Both the position numbers and the translations under genes were made by a program. Shown here piece by piece: positions 23,970 through 32,556 of a stretch of 36,329 bases of DNA (positions are counted from its first letter, which is position 1; every line of letters starts with the position of its first letter). The stretch covers positions 1 through 36,329 of the forward strand of contig CAIXJC010000033.1 in NCBI GenBank assembly GCA_903919715.1, written 5' to 3'. Below the pieces are notes generated by a model. It was given only the letters and a program-made list of their open reading frames with translations. It was not told the origin of the DNA and made no database searches. Source of the stretch: an uncultured bacterium (GTDB taxonomy: Bacteria; Planctomycetota; Phycisphaerae; Phycisphaerales; SM1A02).

Positions 23970-24919
23970 TTGATGCTCAGCGTCAATGCTGCTCCAGCCG
24001 ATCCTGCCGCAGTTCCATTTTCATCGACGGTGACAGCTGTTGACACGACAACCGTTCCAGTCCAATTCGCTGCAATTGGCAAATTTGTCAGCGCGCAATA
24101 TGTCCGATCTGGACAGACCGTAAACGACATCGATCCTGTCGCTGATCCTTGGCCATGTACTGTCCAACTTGCGTTGGATGAGAGAGTGCCGTCGACACCT
24201 CCGGATCGAAAGGCAACATTGGCACCAAAGTTGCCGTCAATCTTGGAGACTTGTGCAACACTGTCGAATGCCACCGTTCCTCGGATTTCAAGATTCGTAA
24301 GGCTCGTACTCGCATTGCCTCGACTGGTCGCCATTCCAGCCGCCGTTGCGCTTGATGCAGCACTGCAACCCATTCGTGCCGCACAACTCCCACCGATTCC
24401 TAGCCCGCCGCTACCAACTGCCGCAAGCAGTACCGATCGTGCGCATGCGGGATACGTCCCATGCCAGAGTTCAGCCCAACCCCCTGAATATTGGGCGAGT
24501 TGATTCGTAGTTCGACTGCCAGCGTGCCAGAAAGAACTCGTCCCCGATAAAGCGATACTTGCAGCTGCAGTGCCATCGCGCGCGACAAGGTCGCAACTTG
24601 TTCTCCATCCAACGAAATTTTCAGATCCGACCCAACTGCTGTGAATAGGTGCGGCCGGATTGAAGAACGATGTTCGATCGGTACGGATCCACTCGCCAGG
24701 ACCACAGTGACAGAGTGGTTCGACGAGAGTGCCAGGCTTCGGGGGTGGATCTCCACAAAGTGACTCGATGTCTGGACAGGCTGGTGGACCTGCTGGTGGA
24801 CCTGCTGGTGGTTGATCGTCGAAGCGAGTCATCGCATTTGCGGAAGTATGAATGGTGACGAGCGCACTCAGGGCGAGTAGCAGATAGCAACAGCATGGGA
24901 GATTTGCACTTCGATTCAT
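23966..24919 (-). CDS. Hypothetical secreted Cys-rich protein
   Basis: The 317-residue exported protein has a signal peptide (LPCCCYLLLALSALVTIHTSANA) and a short PPAGPPAGPPA repeat at residues 36-47. A cysteine-rich stretch follows (CPDIESLCGDPPPKP...CHCGPGEW), then a long Ser/Thr/Gly/Ala-rich beta-type region ending in AGSAGAALTLSIN. The start is very clear: AAGGAGG lies 5 nt before the ATG at 24919, the strongest ribosome site in the window. It is followed by the gene at 22131-23969 with a 4-bp overlap, so the two form an operon. I do not recognise a family. Confidence 0.75.
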   Translation of the reverse strand: MNRSANLPCCCYLLLALSALVTIHTSANAMTRFDDQPPAGPPAGPPACPDIESLCGDPPPKPGTLVEPLCHCGPGEWIRTDRTSFFNPAAPIHSSWVGSENFVGWRTSCDLVARDGTAAASIALSGTSSFWHAGSRTTNQLAQYSGGWAELWHGTYPACARSVLLAAVGSGGLGIGGSCAARMGCSAASSATAAGMATSRGNASTSLTNLEIRGTVAFDSVAQVSKIDGNFGANVAFRSGGVDGTLSSNASWTVHGQGSATGSMSFTVCPDRTYCALTNLPIAANWTGTVVVSTAVTVDENGTAAGSAGAALTLSIN

Positions 24920-25090
24920 TGAAGCCTCCTTTTCCTTGCGGATTTTCCGTGCGAATGGAAAGCGACGCCGCTTGCTTCATCAGCACGCGGCGCACATTAC
25001 GAGTCCGCCAAGGGGATTCGAAAAAGCAGTATGTTTTTCTTCGGCGCGGTGGCGCCTGCCTCCGGTCAAGCCTTCCGGTCAGCCATTCGA

Positions 25091-25450
25091 TCAGCCCTGC
25101 GGCGGTCGATACTGACCTTGGGAATACGGATTCGTTGCGTCGCTCGACTGCGGGACGCTGGAGTTTTGCTGGCTACTCGACGGAAGCGCACCAGTTTGGT
25201 TCTGATTCTGGTTCTGATTCTGATTCGATTGATTTCCTGCGGCGTTGTTATTCGCCGAGTTGTTGACATCTGACTCGATGCCAGCCAACCCTTTCTTGAA
25301 TTCGACAATCGTCTTTCCAACTGAACGGCCAAGTTCAGGCAATCGGCGCCCGAAAATGAGCAACCCCAAGACGAGCATGACGGCGAGTTCCATCCCTGAA
25401 AAGCCCCAGGCGAGAACCCAAGCGAAAAAGTGAGTGATAGTTGGTGTCAT
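25091..25450 (-). CDS. tatA: Sec-independent protein translocase subunit TatA/TatB
   Basis: This is a small membrane subunit of the Tat pathway, which exports folded proteins. The 119-residue product has one membrane helix (WGFSGMELAVMLVLGLLIFG, about residues 15-34), then the FGRRLPELGRSVGK hinge and amphipathic helix typical of TatA. The C-terminal tail is unusually Asn/Gln-rich (NNNAAGNQSNQNQNQNQNQ) and ends in Pro/Ser/Gln residues. The ATG at 25450 is chosen because GGAG lies 9 nt upstream and it matches family length. The frame is open to 25501. TatA is favoured over TatB by the LPELGR motif and length. tatC is not in the window. It diverges from mltA. Confidence 0.9.
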   Translation of the reverse strand: MTPTITHFFAWVLAWGFSGMELAVMLVLGLLIFGRRLPELGRSVGKTIVEFKKGLAGIESDVNNSANNNAAGNQSNQNQNQNQNQTGALPSSSQQNSSVPQSSDATNPYSQGQYRPPQG

Positions 25451-25554
25451 TGATGATTGCTCCGAAGATTGATCTGGCCTTGTTCGGCTGAAAGCATACA
25501 CATTGAGGTCGATCCGTTCGCGAAAATCCGGGAAGGTTTGGTAGTCTTCGCCGC

Positions 25555-26835
25555 ATGCAAGGATGCAACAAATTTATCGGCATTTCTATTCTCGCCCTCG
25601 CCAGTTTTGCCTTCATTGGCTGCGAGGCACCGCCGGCTCCCTCCCCAACTGCGGACTTTGCACACCAGCTCGCTCCTGGTGAATGTGCGCTACGAAAACT
25701 TGGCCCAGGTGAAGCGTGGCCAGACTTGACCAACGCGTGGAATTCGCGCGATGCAAATTTGCAGGCGGCGCTTGCTCAAGATCAAACTTGGTTCGAGAGT
25801 CTGTCGACTCGTTCTCGATTCCCGACCATGTTTCCGTTTCCAGATGTGTGCACATGGGATCAAGCATCATCAAGCGTTATCGCCTTTCGGCAGATTCTCA
25901 ACGAGAGCGCAGATCAAAAAACATTCAACAGCGCACTTATGCAGATGTTTGATTGTTGGCAGACCAAGGGATGGAACGGCAAAGGTGGCGTTCTCTTCAC
26001 TGGATATTTCTCCCCAGAATTCAAGGCAAGTCTGACAAAGGCTCCTGGATTCGAATTCCCAATTTACAAGCGCCCGAAGGATCTTGAAACCGAACCAACG
26101 ACTGGACAATCATTGGGCCGACGTGTGTCGGAGAGTCAGGTTGTTCCATGGCCAGGTCGCGCAGAAATTAATTCAAGTGGAATGTTGAAGGGACTCGAAC
26201 TCGCATGGTTTCCAACAGCGCTCGATGCATACATCGTGCAAGTCAACGGAAGCGCCAAACTTTTGTTGCCCGACAACAAGGTGATGTTCATCGGATATGC
26301 CGGTGCGACAGATGGTGATTATGTTGGACTTGGTCCAAGCCTCGTGAAGGCCGGCGCGATTCCCGCAAATGAATTGAGCTTGACGGCGATTCGTCGTCTC
26401 TATGAGAAGGATCCAACACTCGTCGAGAAGAATATTGACTTGAACAATCGCTTTGTCTTCTTTAAGGAATATGACGGCAAAACATGGCCTGCGGGCAGCC
26501 TTGGCGTCAAGGTCACAGAAAAAGTTTCTGTGGCAACGGACAAGAGCGTCTATCCACCAGGCGGCGTGATGTTTGTTGACACGCAATCGAGCACCTACGG
26601 CGGATCGAAAGAAACTTTCCAGCGGTTTATGCTTGATCAAGATACGGGTGGTGCGATTCGCGCTCCCGGTCGTGCAGACATCTTTATGGGAATTGGGCCT
26701 TCTGCGGAGATTCTCGCAGGGCACCAATACTGCGAAGGGACTCTGTATTACTTCTTCCTCAAGCCGGAATATGTTTCGCAGTATCCGCTTCCAGCGCGCA
26801 AGGCTGCGGCAAAACCAAAGGCGAAGGTCGGCTGA
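25555..26835 (+). CDS. mltA: Membrane-bound lytic murein transglycosylase A (MltA) lipoprotein
   Basis: MltA cleaves the MurNAc-GlcNAc bond of peptidoglycan, forming 1,6-anhydroMurNAc ends. The 426-residue product has a lipoprotein signal with lipobox FIGC (Cys23). The MltA domain shows TGYFSPE (residues 149-155), FPIYKRP and a PGRAEI segment. A C-terminal 3D-type domain shows FVDTQ, MLDQDTGGAIRAPGRADIFMG (Asp361, Asp363, Asp375) and GIGPSAE. The tail is Lys/Ala-rich. It is expected to sit in the outer membrane facing the periplasm. It stands alone on the plus strand between divergent tatA and the convergent ABC-2 exporter genes. Confidence 0.92.
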   Translation: MQGCNKFIGISILALASFAFIGCEAPPAPSPTADFAHQLAPGECALRKLGPGEAWPDLTNAWNSRDANLQAALAQDQTWFESLSTRSRFPTMFPFPDVCTWDQASSSVIAFRQILNESADQKTFNSALMQMFDCWQTKGWNGKGGVLFTGYFSPEFKASLTKAPGFEFPIYKRPKDLETEPTTGQSLGRRVSESQVVPWPGRAEINSSGMLKGLELAWFPTALDAYIVQVNGSAKLLLPDNKVMFIGYAGATDGDYVGLGPSLVKAGAIPANELSLTAIRRLYEKDPTLVEKNIDLNNRFVFFKEYDGKTWPAGSLGVKVTEKVSVATDKSVYPPGGVMFVDTQSSTYGGSKETFQRFMLDQDTGGAIRAPGRADIFMGIGPSAEILAGHQYCEGTLYYFFLKPEYVSQYPLPARKAAAKPKAKVG

Positions 26836-26856
26836 TCGTCGGAAAAATCTCGTTGG

Positions 26857-27924
26857 CTAGTAGTCGCGTCGAACAAAGACGACGGTCGCAAGGCCGAGGA
26901 TTATCCCTTCGAATACAACGCTCGTTCCAAGGATCCACCAGATTGAGTGAGACTGTTCGTCCTCGCGAACGGCGCGTTGGAATTCTCCTCGCTTGACTCG
27001 TTTGGGACCGAACGCCTGTTGTGGGCCACGACTGGAATCTTCGTCACGACCGGGCATCGATGCGGATTCGAGTAGCCATCGATCCAGAAGTTTCAATGTG
27101 TCGGTGGTCTTTGGCAGAAAAGTCTTCACGCCGAAGAACCAGAAATGCGCGCGGTCCCACGTCGGTCGACGATCGAGAGCCTTCGCTAAGTCGTTCGTTA
27201 ACTCTTCGCGTTCATCATCATCGACAGGAGTGTCGGTGTTTGCCAATTTGGCTTCGATTGCAGTCGATTCAAGCTGATTCGCGATTCGACCGCTATTCAC
27301 GATTGATTCGGAGATGTTGATCGTAAAAATGATCGTCCATGCGAGGAGTGTCAAGATGAGCGATGCCACGGAGGATCGAGTCAGCACGCCGACAAGCGCA
27401 CAGATACTGAAGAGAAGGCTGTAAAAGAAAGTCACGATTGGAACGGCCGCGAAGAGTGTCCATTCCCACGCGCCTCCGCGCACTCCGATGACGAAGAAAG
27501 TCGCGGTCGAAAAGACAAGCACCTGCAGAGCCGCGAAGAGCAAGCCCGTGCAGTACTTCGTCAGGAAGAGTCTCGTTCGGGTGATTGGTTTTGCGAGTAG
27601 AAGGTCGACGGATCCAGGGGCGACGAGATCTGGGATGATGCCGCAGGTCGTGACCAATGCGAGGAGCGTCGAAAGCACTCCGAGCCACCAATCAACTCCT
27701 AAATTGACAAAGAGCGATTTGTAGAAAGTTTCTGGAGAGAGCGTCTTCGTGCTAAAGAAGGGGCTCTCGAATGTCCAGCCGATGAAGGTGATTCCCGTCT
27801 CGTTGATTCCTAAGCATGCGAAGAGTGCGACCACCAATAGGCTGACGGCAAGCGCAAGCCAAAATATTTTTCGTGCACTCAATTCGCGGTATGCCCCGAC
27901 AAATATTGCGATGGTTTGCATCAT
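26857..27924 (-). CDS. ABC-2 type transporter permease
   Basis: This integral membrane protein of 355 residues has about six membrane segments (first at KIFWLALAVSLLVVALFACLG). A segment PDLVAPGSVDLLLAKPITRTRLFLTKY is typical of ABC-2 permeases. Between the fifth and last membrane segments is a long soluble loop of about 110 residues (about 220-330) containing an acidic patch (DDDEREELTNDLAKAL). The ATG overlaps the stop of the ATPase gene (ATGA, 27921-27924), so the two form one exporter. The substrate cannot be told from sequence. Confidence 0.88.
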   Translation of the reverse strand: MMQTIAIFVGAYRELSARKIFWLALAVSLLVVALFACLGINETGITFIGWTFESPFFSTKTLSPETFYKSLFVNLGVDWWLGVLSTLLALVTTCGIIPDLVAPGSVDLLLAKPITRTRLFLTKYCTGLLFAALQVLVFSTATFFVIGVRGGAWEWTLFAAVPIVTFFYSLLFSICALVGVLTRSSVASLILTLLAWTIIFTINISESIVNSGRIANQLESTAIEAKLANTDTPVDDDEREELTNDLAKALDRRPTWDRAHFWFFGVKTFLPKTTDTLKLLDRWLLESASMPGRDEDSSRGPQQAFGPKRVKRGEFQRAVREDEQSHSIWWILGTSVVFEGIILGLATVVFVRRDY

Positions 27925-28940
27925 GTCACGGCTCCAGGTCGGTAGATCAAACCAGTCGTTGGATCTGTAACGGCACGCATGAACAGATCTTCAAGAGACT
28001 CACGCACGGTTTGCACAGCGATCACCGTGCGCTGCTCTGCACGAAGTCGATCCAAGATGGGCTGCGCCCCAAGTGCGTCGAGTCCAAGAAAGATCAGGCG
28101 ACAGGATTCGCCTTGGATTCCAGCAGCGATCATCTGTCCTGGAGGGATCATGTGAATGCTCGCCGAGTCAGTGCACCATGAGGGAGCCGTCCCTTCGACG
28201 ACGATTTCGTACCGCCGACTGGATGATGTCAGTTCATCAATTGTTCCTTGCGCGACCATGCGTCCCTGCACCATGATTGCGACTCGACTGCAGACGTTTT
28301 CGATTTCTGACAGCAGATGAGAATTCAATAGGACGGTGCGTCCCTCGTCGCGAATTCCAATCAACAAGTCGCGGATTTCTCGTCGCCCGACTGGATCAAC
28401 ACCATCGGTTGGTTCGTCAAGCACAACGAGTTGCGGATCGTTGACGAGTGCCGCAGCGAGTCCAATTCGCTGTCGCATTCCCTTGGAATACGATGCAAGC
28501 GGACGATCTTTCCATCCACCCATTCCGACTCGGTCGAGTAATTCACTTGCACGTTTCTTGCGAGTCGGTCGATCCACCTTGGACATCGCACCGCTGAATT
28601 CGACGACTTGCCTTCCAGTGAGATAAGTTGGAAATCGATGATGCTCCGGCAGATATCCGATGCGCGCAAGTGCGACAGGATCTCCGACGTGGCGATTGAG
28701 AACTGTTCCCGTGGCAGTATCGGGTCGCACGATTGTCATCATGACTTTGACGAGTGTGCTTTTTCCCGCGCCATTGGGTCCAAGAAGTCCAAATATCTCG
28801 CCTGCACGAACTTGGAGCGTCACACCTTGCAGCGCACGAATTTTTCGTCCGTATGTTTTGTGAACATCTGCAAGATCGATCGCAAAGTCGTTGGCAGAGT
28901 CTCGCACTGGTTGACGTGGAAAGTCCATAGACGATGTCAC
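27921..28940 (-). CDS. ABC transporter ATP-binding protein
   Basis: This is the ATPase partner of the permease at 26857-27924. It has Walker A GPNGAGKST, YLPEHHRFPTYLTGRQVVEF around the Q-loop region, the signature YSKGMRQRIGLAAALVNDP, Walker B LVVLDEPTDGVDP and the switch HLLSEIENVC. The C-terminal ~90 residues form a DrrA-like extension (LVRESLEDLF-like TVRESLEDLFMRAV). The call begins with a GTG at 28940. An ATG at 28928 (MDFPRQP) is the more likely true start; neither has a strong ribosome site. An exporter moving drugs, polysaccharide or lipids is possible. Confidence 0.9.
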   Translation of the reverse strand: MTSSMDFPRQPVRDSANDFAIDLADVHKTYGRKIRALQGVTLQVRAGEIFGLLGPNGAGKSTLVKVMMTIVRPDTATGTVLNRHVGDPVALARIGYLPEHHRFPTYLTGRQVVEFSGAMSKVDRPTRKKRASELLDRVGMGGWKDRPLASYSKGMRQRIGLAAALVNDPQLVVLDEPTDGVDPVGRREIRDLLIGIRDEGRTVLLNSHLLSEIENVCSRVAIMVQGRMVAQGTIDELTSSSRRYEIVVEGTAPSWCTDSASIHMIPPGQMIAAGIQGESCRLIFLGLDALGAQPILDRLRAEQRTVIAVQTVRESLEDLFMRAVTDPTTGLIYRPGAVT

Positions 28941-28944
28941 TCGC

Positions 28945-29793
28945 TCACTTGGTTGTAGCGGCAGCAGAAGTGTGAGGGAACTGTTTCGCGGCGGCTACGG
29001 AAAGATCGCGCCCTCGGTCTCGAGCCGCACGGAGTGCGTCATGAATCATCGAGTGAAAACCGTGGGATTCAAAGATGGCCATTGCAGCACTCGTCGTCCC
29101 GCCTTGGCTGGTGACCATTCCGCGCAAGTCCGAGGGGGTTCGTTCAGAGCGAGCAAGGAGCGTCGCAGCTCCGAGCAACGCTTGTCGAACAAGTCGGTCC
29201 GCAGTTGGGCGATCGAATCCAAGGCGCACGGCGCTTTCAATCATGGATTCAGCAAGCAGAAAGAGATAGGCAGGGCCAGATCCACTCGTCGCCGTCGCCG
29301 CGTCAAACATGTTTTCCGCAATTTCGACGGTGGAGCCGACCGATCCGAGCAGTCGCAGGACAAGAGCGCGGTCAGCATCCGAACATTCGGCCGAGCACGC
29401 ATATGCCGTGACGGCGAGTCCAATTTGCGCCGCAACATTTGGCATACATCGGACGCAGCGCACACTCGAACCGAACGCTTCCTGCAGGCGAGCGATTGAA
29501 ACGCCAGCCATGACCGAAATCACGAGCGTGTTCGTTGGCAGAGTGCCGATATTGAGAGCGAGTTCAGGAAATGACTGTGGTTTAACGGCGAGTGCTACCC
29601 ATGAAGCGTCGGCAATCGTCGAAGTATCGGCGGAAACAGTGCAGCCCAGAGCGGCGGCGCGCTCACGAGCGAGCGGATCAGGATCTATAACGAGGATGGA
29701 TTTCGGTTGGACAAGACCGCAACGCAGAGTCCCCGCTACAAGAGCGGAGCCCATGCTGCCAAAGCCAACGACAGCGATTGAGTCCAACATCAT
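28945..29793 (-). CDS. proC: Pyrroline-5-carboxylate reductase
   Basis: ProC catalyses the last step of proline synthesis, the NAD(P)H-dependent reduction of pyrroline-5-carboxylate. The Rossmann motif VVGFGSMGSALV, the AVKPQSF segment, SVMAGVSIARLQ, VRCMPNVAAQIG, SGSGPAYLFLLAESM and the C-terminal TSQGGTTSAAMAIFES are all standard ProC marks. The frame includes a GTG at 29799, but the ATG at 29793 (or the next, 29790) fits the family start better. The C-terminal tail is Ala/Thr-rich. It lies just upstream of the ABC exporter genes on the same strand and diverges from accA. Confidence 0.95.
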   Translation of the reverse strand: MMLDSIAVVGFGSMGSALVAGTLRCGLVQPKSILVIDPDPLARERAAALGCTVSADTSTIADASWVALAVKPQSFPELALNIGTLPTNTLVISVMAGVSIARLQEAFGSSVRCVRCMPNVAAQIGLAVTAYACSAECSDADRALVLRLLGSVGSTVEIAENMFDAATATSGSGPAYLFLLAESMIESAVRLGFDRPTADRLVRQALLGAATLLARSERTPSDLRGMVTSQGGTTSAAMAIFESHGFHSMIHDALRAARDRGRDLSVAAAKQFPHTSAAATTK

Positions 29794-29826
29794 GGGCACA
29801 ATAGCACGATTGGTACGATTCGCATC

Positions 29827-30807
29827 ATGTCTAAGAGCATTTCAGGCGCGGTCGCAACACTCGACTTTGAACAGCCCATTGTGGAGATAGAGCGACAGAT
29901 CGCCACGATTGAGTCTAGTAGCAGCGGTGGGGTCGTCTCCGATGAGTTGGCGACGCTGTACGCAACGCGTGAAACCATTCTGGCGAAAACCTATTCCGAT
30001 CTTTCGCCGTGGCAGACTGTCCGAGTTGCCCGTCATCCCGCAAGGCCGCAGACTTTGGATTATGTGGATTTGATGTGTCGCGATTTCTGTCAATTGCACG
30101 GTGATCGCAGGTTTGCTGACGATCCCGCAATCGTCACGGGATTTACGCGAATTGGGCCATGGAAAGTTCTCTTGGTCGGGCATCAGAAGGGGCGAACAAC
30201 TCCAGAACGGATTGCGTGCCGATTCGGTTGCGCCAATCCTGAGGGGTATCGCAAGGCTCTTCTGAAGATGAAATTGGCCGAGAAATTCAAATTGCCGATC
30301 GTGACACTTGTTGATACGCCCGGCGCTTATCCTGGAATTGACAGCGAACAGCGCGGGCAGGCTGAAGCAATTGCCGTCAATTTGAGGGAAATGAGCCGAT
30401 TGCGAACCCCAGTGGTGACCGTCGTGATTGGCGAAGGAGGGTCTGGTGGCGCACTTGGGATTGCGGTCGCAGATCGGGTGGCGATGTTGGAAAATGCGTG
30501 GTATTCGGTCATTTCCCCTGAAGGGTGCGCGGCCATTCTGTGGAAAGAGGCGAACGAGCGAACGAATCCGCTTGCGGCAAAGGCGTTGGCGTTGACGGCG
30601 AAAGAAAATATGGCGAATGGGCTGATTGACCATGTCATTCGCGAGCCTGTCGGTGGTGCGCATCGAAATCCAAAGGCAACCGCAGCTGCGGTCCAAGCCT
30701 GGATCGTCGAGCAGATTGGCGAATTGACCAAACTTGATAGCGAAACCCTCGTGCGTCGCAGGTATGAGAAATTTCGCAGGATCGGATCAGCAAGTACGAA
30801 AACTTAA
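29827..30807 (+). CDS. accA: Acetyl-CoA carboxylase carboxyltransferase subunit alpha
   Basis: AccA with AccD transfers the carboxyl group from biotin to acetyl-CoA, making malonyl-CoA for fatty acid synthesis. The 326-residue product begins with a helical region typical of AccA (FEQPIVEIERQIATIE). It continues with PWQTVRVARHPARPQTLDY, ELHGDR-like QLHGDRRFADDPAIVTG, GHQKGRTT, RFGCANPEGYRKALLKMKLAEKF, VTLVDTPGAYPGI and GEGGSGGALGIAVADRV. No cysteine-type zinc finger is present, as expected since that lies in AccD. It is divergent from proC, with the start 33 bp away. Confidence 0.96.
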   Translation: MSKSISGAVATLDFEQPIVEIERQIATIESSSSGGVVSDELATLYATRETILAKTYSDLSPWQTVRVARHPARPQTLDYVDLMCRDFCQLHGDRRFADDPAIVTGFTRIGPWKVLLVGHQKGRTTPERIACRFGCANPEGYRKALLKMKLAEKFKLPIVTLVDTPGAYPGIDSEQRGQAEAIAVNLREMSRLRTPVVTVVIGEGGSGGALGIAVADRVAMLENAWYSVISPEGCAAILWKEANERTNPLAAKALALTAKENMANGLIDHVIREPVGGAHRNPKATAAAVQAWIVEQIGELTKLDSETLVRRRYEKFRRIGSASTKT

Positions 30808-30820
30808 TTCGACCGTGGGA

Positions 30821-30848
30821 TTGACTTTTTGCGAAAAACCGCTAAAAT
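30821..30848 (+). promoter_or_regulatory. Sigma70-type promoter of the DksA-like/lspA operon
   Basis: TTGACT (30821-30826) and TAAAAT (30843-30848) are each one base from consensus and are separated by 16 bp. The predicted transcript start near 30855 leaves a leader of about 98 nt before the ATG at 30953, which is preceded by AAGGA 6 nt upstream. This is the clearest promoter in the window. Confidence 0.8.
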
Positions 30849-30952
30849 GAGCCGTTTCCGCTGTCCTATTTCGTCGCAGTGAAATTTGTTTAGGAGCGGA
30901 GAGATCGATTTTTTACAGCGTCTAGTTTGTCCTCAAATACTCAAGGAACCTT

Positions 30953-31894
30953 ATGGCGTCAAAAAAGAAATCTGCTTCGGTTGAGAAGAAGCAATCCAAG
31001 AAAACGGATCCAAAGAAGGCAGCCCCTAAAACTGACGCGAAGTCAAAGGCTCCAGCGAAGCCAGTCGCAGTGAAGCCGATGCCAGTCGTGACGGGCAAGA
31101 AGCAACCGCCTCCGACGGCGCCGCAGTTGACGAAATTACCGCCTCCAAAGTTGGTGTATGTCATGCCACAGAGCATCGTCGGTCCGCCACCGCCACCGCC
31201 GAAGCGTTCGAAGGGAGCACCGCCTCCAGTTATTGCGAAGCCGCGGATGAAGGCGAAGCCTGCGCGTCCTAACGATCGTTCGAAGGAGCCAAAGAAGAAA
31301 CTTGATTTCGCAAATGGGATTTCAGTGGCTGCTGCAGCTGCAGGAGTTGCGCTCGCCCAAAAGGTGGCGACCGGCTTCGTGATGGTGAAGGGTCGCCGAG
31401 TGCGCGTGATCTCGATGAAGGGAATCAAGCTTCCAAAGAAAACAGGTGTTGCAAAGGCCGCAAAGCTCGCTCTCGCTGAGGCAGAAGCGGCGAAGAGCGT
31501 CTTGAAGTTGGGTCGCACAAAATTGTCAGATCGAGATCTCGAGCGATATCACGCGATGTTGCTGAAAGTTCGAATGGAATTAGTGGGCCGCGTCGAACTG
31601 ACCGAGAAAGAAGCTCTCAAGAGCAATGATGGAAATCTTTCGTCGATGCCGTTGCATATGGCGGATATCGGGACCGATACGTTTGAGCAGGATTTCGCAT
31701 TGGAGTTTGCGCAGTTGGATCGCAATTCCGTGCATGAAGTCGATGATGCGCTCGGGCGAATCAAGGACCGAACATATGGGTTGTGCATGATGAGTGGTCT
31801 GCCTATTCCCAAGGGCCGTTTGGATGCCAAGCCATGGGCGCGTTACACCGTCGAGTCGGAGAGAATTGCCGAACGATCTCGGGGTCGCGTGTGA
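30953..31894 (+). CDS. TraR/DksA-family protein with long basic N-terminal region and degenerate zinc finger
   Basis: DksA/TraR proteins insert into the RNA polymerase secondary channel and modulate initiation. The C-terminal ~125 residues (about 188-313) match this family: a coiled-coil start (LSDRDLERYHAMLLKVRMEL), the tip segment HMADIGTDTFEQDFALEF, and a finger YGLCMMSGLPIPKGRLDAKPWARYTVESE. Of the four zinc cysteines only Cys278 remains; the others are Ser281, Thr299 and Ser302. Residues 1-115 are Lys/Ala/Pro-rich, with PPPPPP near 78-83, and probably disordered and nucleic-acid-binding. An Ala-rich helix and a basic VKGRRVRVISMKG segment follow. It has its own promoter and is coupled to lspA by a GTGA overlap. 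DNA or polymerase binding is inference. Confidence 0.85.
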   Translation: MASKKKSASVEKKQSKKTDPKKAAPKTDAKSKAPAKPVAVKPMPVVTGKKQPPPTAPQLTKLPPPKLVYVMPQSIVGPPPPPPKRSKGAPPPVIAKPRMKAKPARPNDRSKEPKKKLDFANGISVAAAAAGVALAQKVATGFVMVKGRRVRVISMKGIKLPKKTGVAKAAKLALAEAEAAKSVLKLGRTKLSDRDLERYHAMLLKVRMELVGRVELTEKEALKSNDGNLSSMPLHMADIGTDTFEQDFALEFAQLDRNSVHEVDDALGRIKDRTYGLCMMSGLPIPKGRLDAKPWARYTVESERIAERSRGRV

Positions 31895-32556
31895 ATCGAG
31901 AAGGTCCCGCATGGCGGTCGCCGCAAGCGTGGATCACATTGTTGGTGGTCTTGGCAATCGCATTGAGCGTGGATCTGTGGTCGAAGTCAGCGGCATTTTC
32001 CTCGGTCGGAGAAAATCCTGTTGTTCTCGAACCTCAAGAGGCAGTTTCAGATCCGTCGTATCGGATTCCGTGGCATGGAGGCGTGCACGCAATTTCGCCC
32101 GATCTGTTGGACTTTCATCTCGTCATCAATCATGGTGCCGTGTTTGGCATCGGACAAAGTGCACGCGGAATCTTCATCGGATTCACGTTGATCGCAGTCG
32201 CGGCGGGAGTTTTTATTTTCGGTTGGTGGACGCGAGCGAGGTCGATGTGGGCGCATATCGCAATCGGATTGATCCTTGCTGGCGGCCTCGGGAATTTGTA
32301 CGACCGGATCACCTTTGGCGCAGTTCGTGATTTTCTTTACATGTTTCCGCGGCGAAATCTGCCGTTAAATCTGCATTGGCCAGGGGGCAGTACGGAAATT
32401 TTTCCGTGGGTTTTTAATGTCGCAGATATGTTGCTCTTGTCTGGGATGGCGCTCTTGATCATTTTTTCGCGACGAGAAGATCAACGTCGCGAGGCACTTG
32501 CAAAAAAATCAGGGGACGCGAGTCAGATCGCTGAGACTCAAACGCAAGGGAAGTGA
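31891..32556 (+). CDS. lspA: Lipoprotein signal peptidase (signal peptidase II)
   Basis: LspA cleaves signal peptides of diacylglyceryl-modified prolipoproteins in the inner membrane. The catalytic aspartates are visible in GGLGNLYDRI (Asp138) and FNVADMLLLSG (Asp179), and NHGAVFGIG is the usual N-x-GxxF segment. Four membrane helices fit. The product is 221 residues from the GTG at 31891, which overlaps the preceding stop as GTGA. The frame is open to 31783, but the added part is a shadow of the DksA-like gene. A ~40-residue insertion between the first helix and NHGAVF, and a hydrophilic C-terminal tail, make it longer than the usual ~165. It overlaps the convergent truB end by 48 bp. Confidence 0.93.
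   Translation: MNREGPAWRSPQAWITLLVVLAIALSVDLWSKSAAFSSVGENPVVLEPQEAVSDPSYRIPWHGGVHAISPDLLDFHLVINHGAVFGIGQSARGIFIGFTLIAVAAGVFIFGWWTRARSMWAHIAIGLILAGGLGNLYDRITFGAVRDFLYMFPRRNLPLNLHWPGGSTEIFPWVFNVADMLLLSGMALLIIFSRREDQRREALAKKSGDASQIAETQTQGK

Noticed and set aside
23802..24503. 233-codon plus-strand frame rich in Ala and Pro
   Set aside because: Antisense across two overlapping secreted-protein genes that have a strong ribosome site and a signal peptide; no support of its own.
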